Assembly (NCBI RefSeq): GCF_002080435.1
Contig: NZ_CP020540.1
Coordinates: forward strand, 186,001 to 250,000
DNA from: Sphingobium herbicidovorans
GTDB lineage: Bacteria > Pseudomonadota > Alphaproteobacteria > Sphingomonadales > Sphingomonadaceae
Length of the DNA: 64,000 nucleotides
Reading direction: 5' to 3'
Part shown: piece after piece, positions 63,811-64,000 of the stretch
Layout: each line of letters begins with the position of its first letter
How positions within the stretch are numbered: the first letter of the stretch is position 1
Notes under the pieces: model-generated
The model's input: only the letters and a program-made list of their open reading frames with translations
What the model was told of the DNA's origin: nothing
Database searches by the model: none
Made by a program: the position numbers and the translations under genes

Positions 63811-64000
63811 GTGACGCATCCGGCGCTTGTCCCGCCGCTGGCGATCGAGCGCTACCGCGTCCTTGAACCGCACCTCGCCGATGGCATCCCGCTCGCGGAC
63901 CTCGCCCGCACCGGCACGCTGAGCGAGCGGACGTTGCAGCGCTGGCTCGGGCGCTACCGTGCCGAAGGACTTGCCGGTCTCGCGCGTCTGCCGCGCAACG
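63811..64000 (+). CDS. Helix-turn-helix transposase, start only (runs off right edge)
   Basis: 63 codons visible from GTG 63811: VTHPALVPPLAIERYRVLEP, then DLARTGTLSERTLQRWLGRYRAEGLAGLARLPRN. This is a helix-turn-helix N terminus as in Mu/TniA-type DDE transposases. No good start codon alternative; frame and class are moderately certain. The DDE core would be right of the window. The 190 bases before it show no terminal repeat I can identify. Confidence 0.6.
   Translation, partial: MTHPALVPPLAIERYRVLEPHLADGIPLADLARTGTLSERTLQRWLGRYRAEGLAGLARLPRN

Overview
The window looks like a plasmid, or a plasmid-chromosome mosaic, from a sphingomonad-type alphaproteobacterium (Sphingobium, Sphingomonas or Novosphingobium). 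This is inferred from the GC-rich coding, the TonB receptor with IclR and CoA-ligase gene style, the iteron Rep with ParAB backbone, and the czc/FTR1 metal island. No database search was possible, so family names come from motifs and remembered families.

Region 1 (1-20232) is a decayed catabolic region. It holds a pyruvate carboxylase running off the left edge, a truncated TonB-dependent receptor, an IclR regulator, a family III CoA-transferase, an acyl-CoA ligase and a second IclR. It also carries two near-identical MFS carrier genes, both broken. One has an IS21-family element with a 7-bp target duplication plus a nonsense codon. The other lost its N terminus to an IS6100-like element. Between the second IclR and the second MFS copy lies a three-level nest: an istA remnant is split by an IS66 element (8-bp duplication), which is split by a trio of tyrosine recombinases (a RIT element).

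Region 2 (20233-38913) is the plasmid backbone. It runs from the IS6100-like copy through a truncated ParB-domain protein, a ~1,400-residue methyltransferase/Strawberry-notch-type helicase gene interrupted in frame by a second RIT element, a toprim/zinc-finger protein and SSB. Then come an iteron origin, repA, parA and parB with two parS-like palindromes, an orphan MbcA/ParS-like protein, a RES/Xre toxin-antitoxin pair and an unknown protein with a C-terminal helix-turn-helix.

Region 3 (39022-46253) is a chimeric mercury-resistance transposon (Tn3-type terminal repeat, tnpR, merR-merT-merP-merA, tnpA), followed by the dead 3' end of another Tn3-family tnpA with its own 38-bp terminal repeat.

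Region 4 (46422-62757) is a metal-efflux island, almost all on the minus strand and largely translationally coupled: CDF, cytochrome c-FTR1 fusion, small His-rich periplasmic protein, czcC-czcB-czcA, SRPBCC protein, two lipoproteins, ZIP, a second CDF, P1B-type ATPase and a HAD phosphatase. A divergent MerR-family regulator sits at the head. Matching 19-bp-spacer promoters precede the CDF operon and a retropepsin-PDZ gene.

Region 5 (63047-64000) is another mobile module: a serine resolvase and the start of a helix-turn-helix transposase.

The most interesting structures are the two RIT elements. Each interrupts a gene whose frame is restored exactly on removal, and each has long perfect terminal inverted repeats plus an extra palindrome only at the ritC end. 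Also notable are a 34-bp palindrome flanked by an 8-bp repeat that looks like two abutted IS66-type ends, and Rep iterons embedded inside parB.
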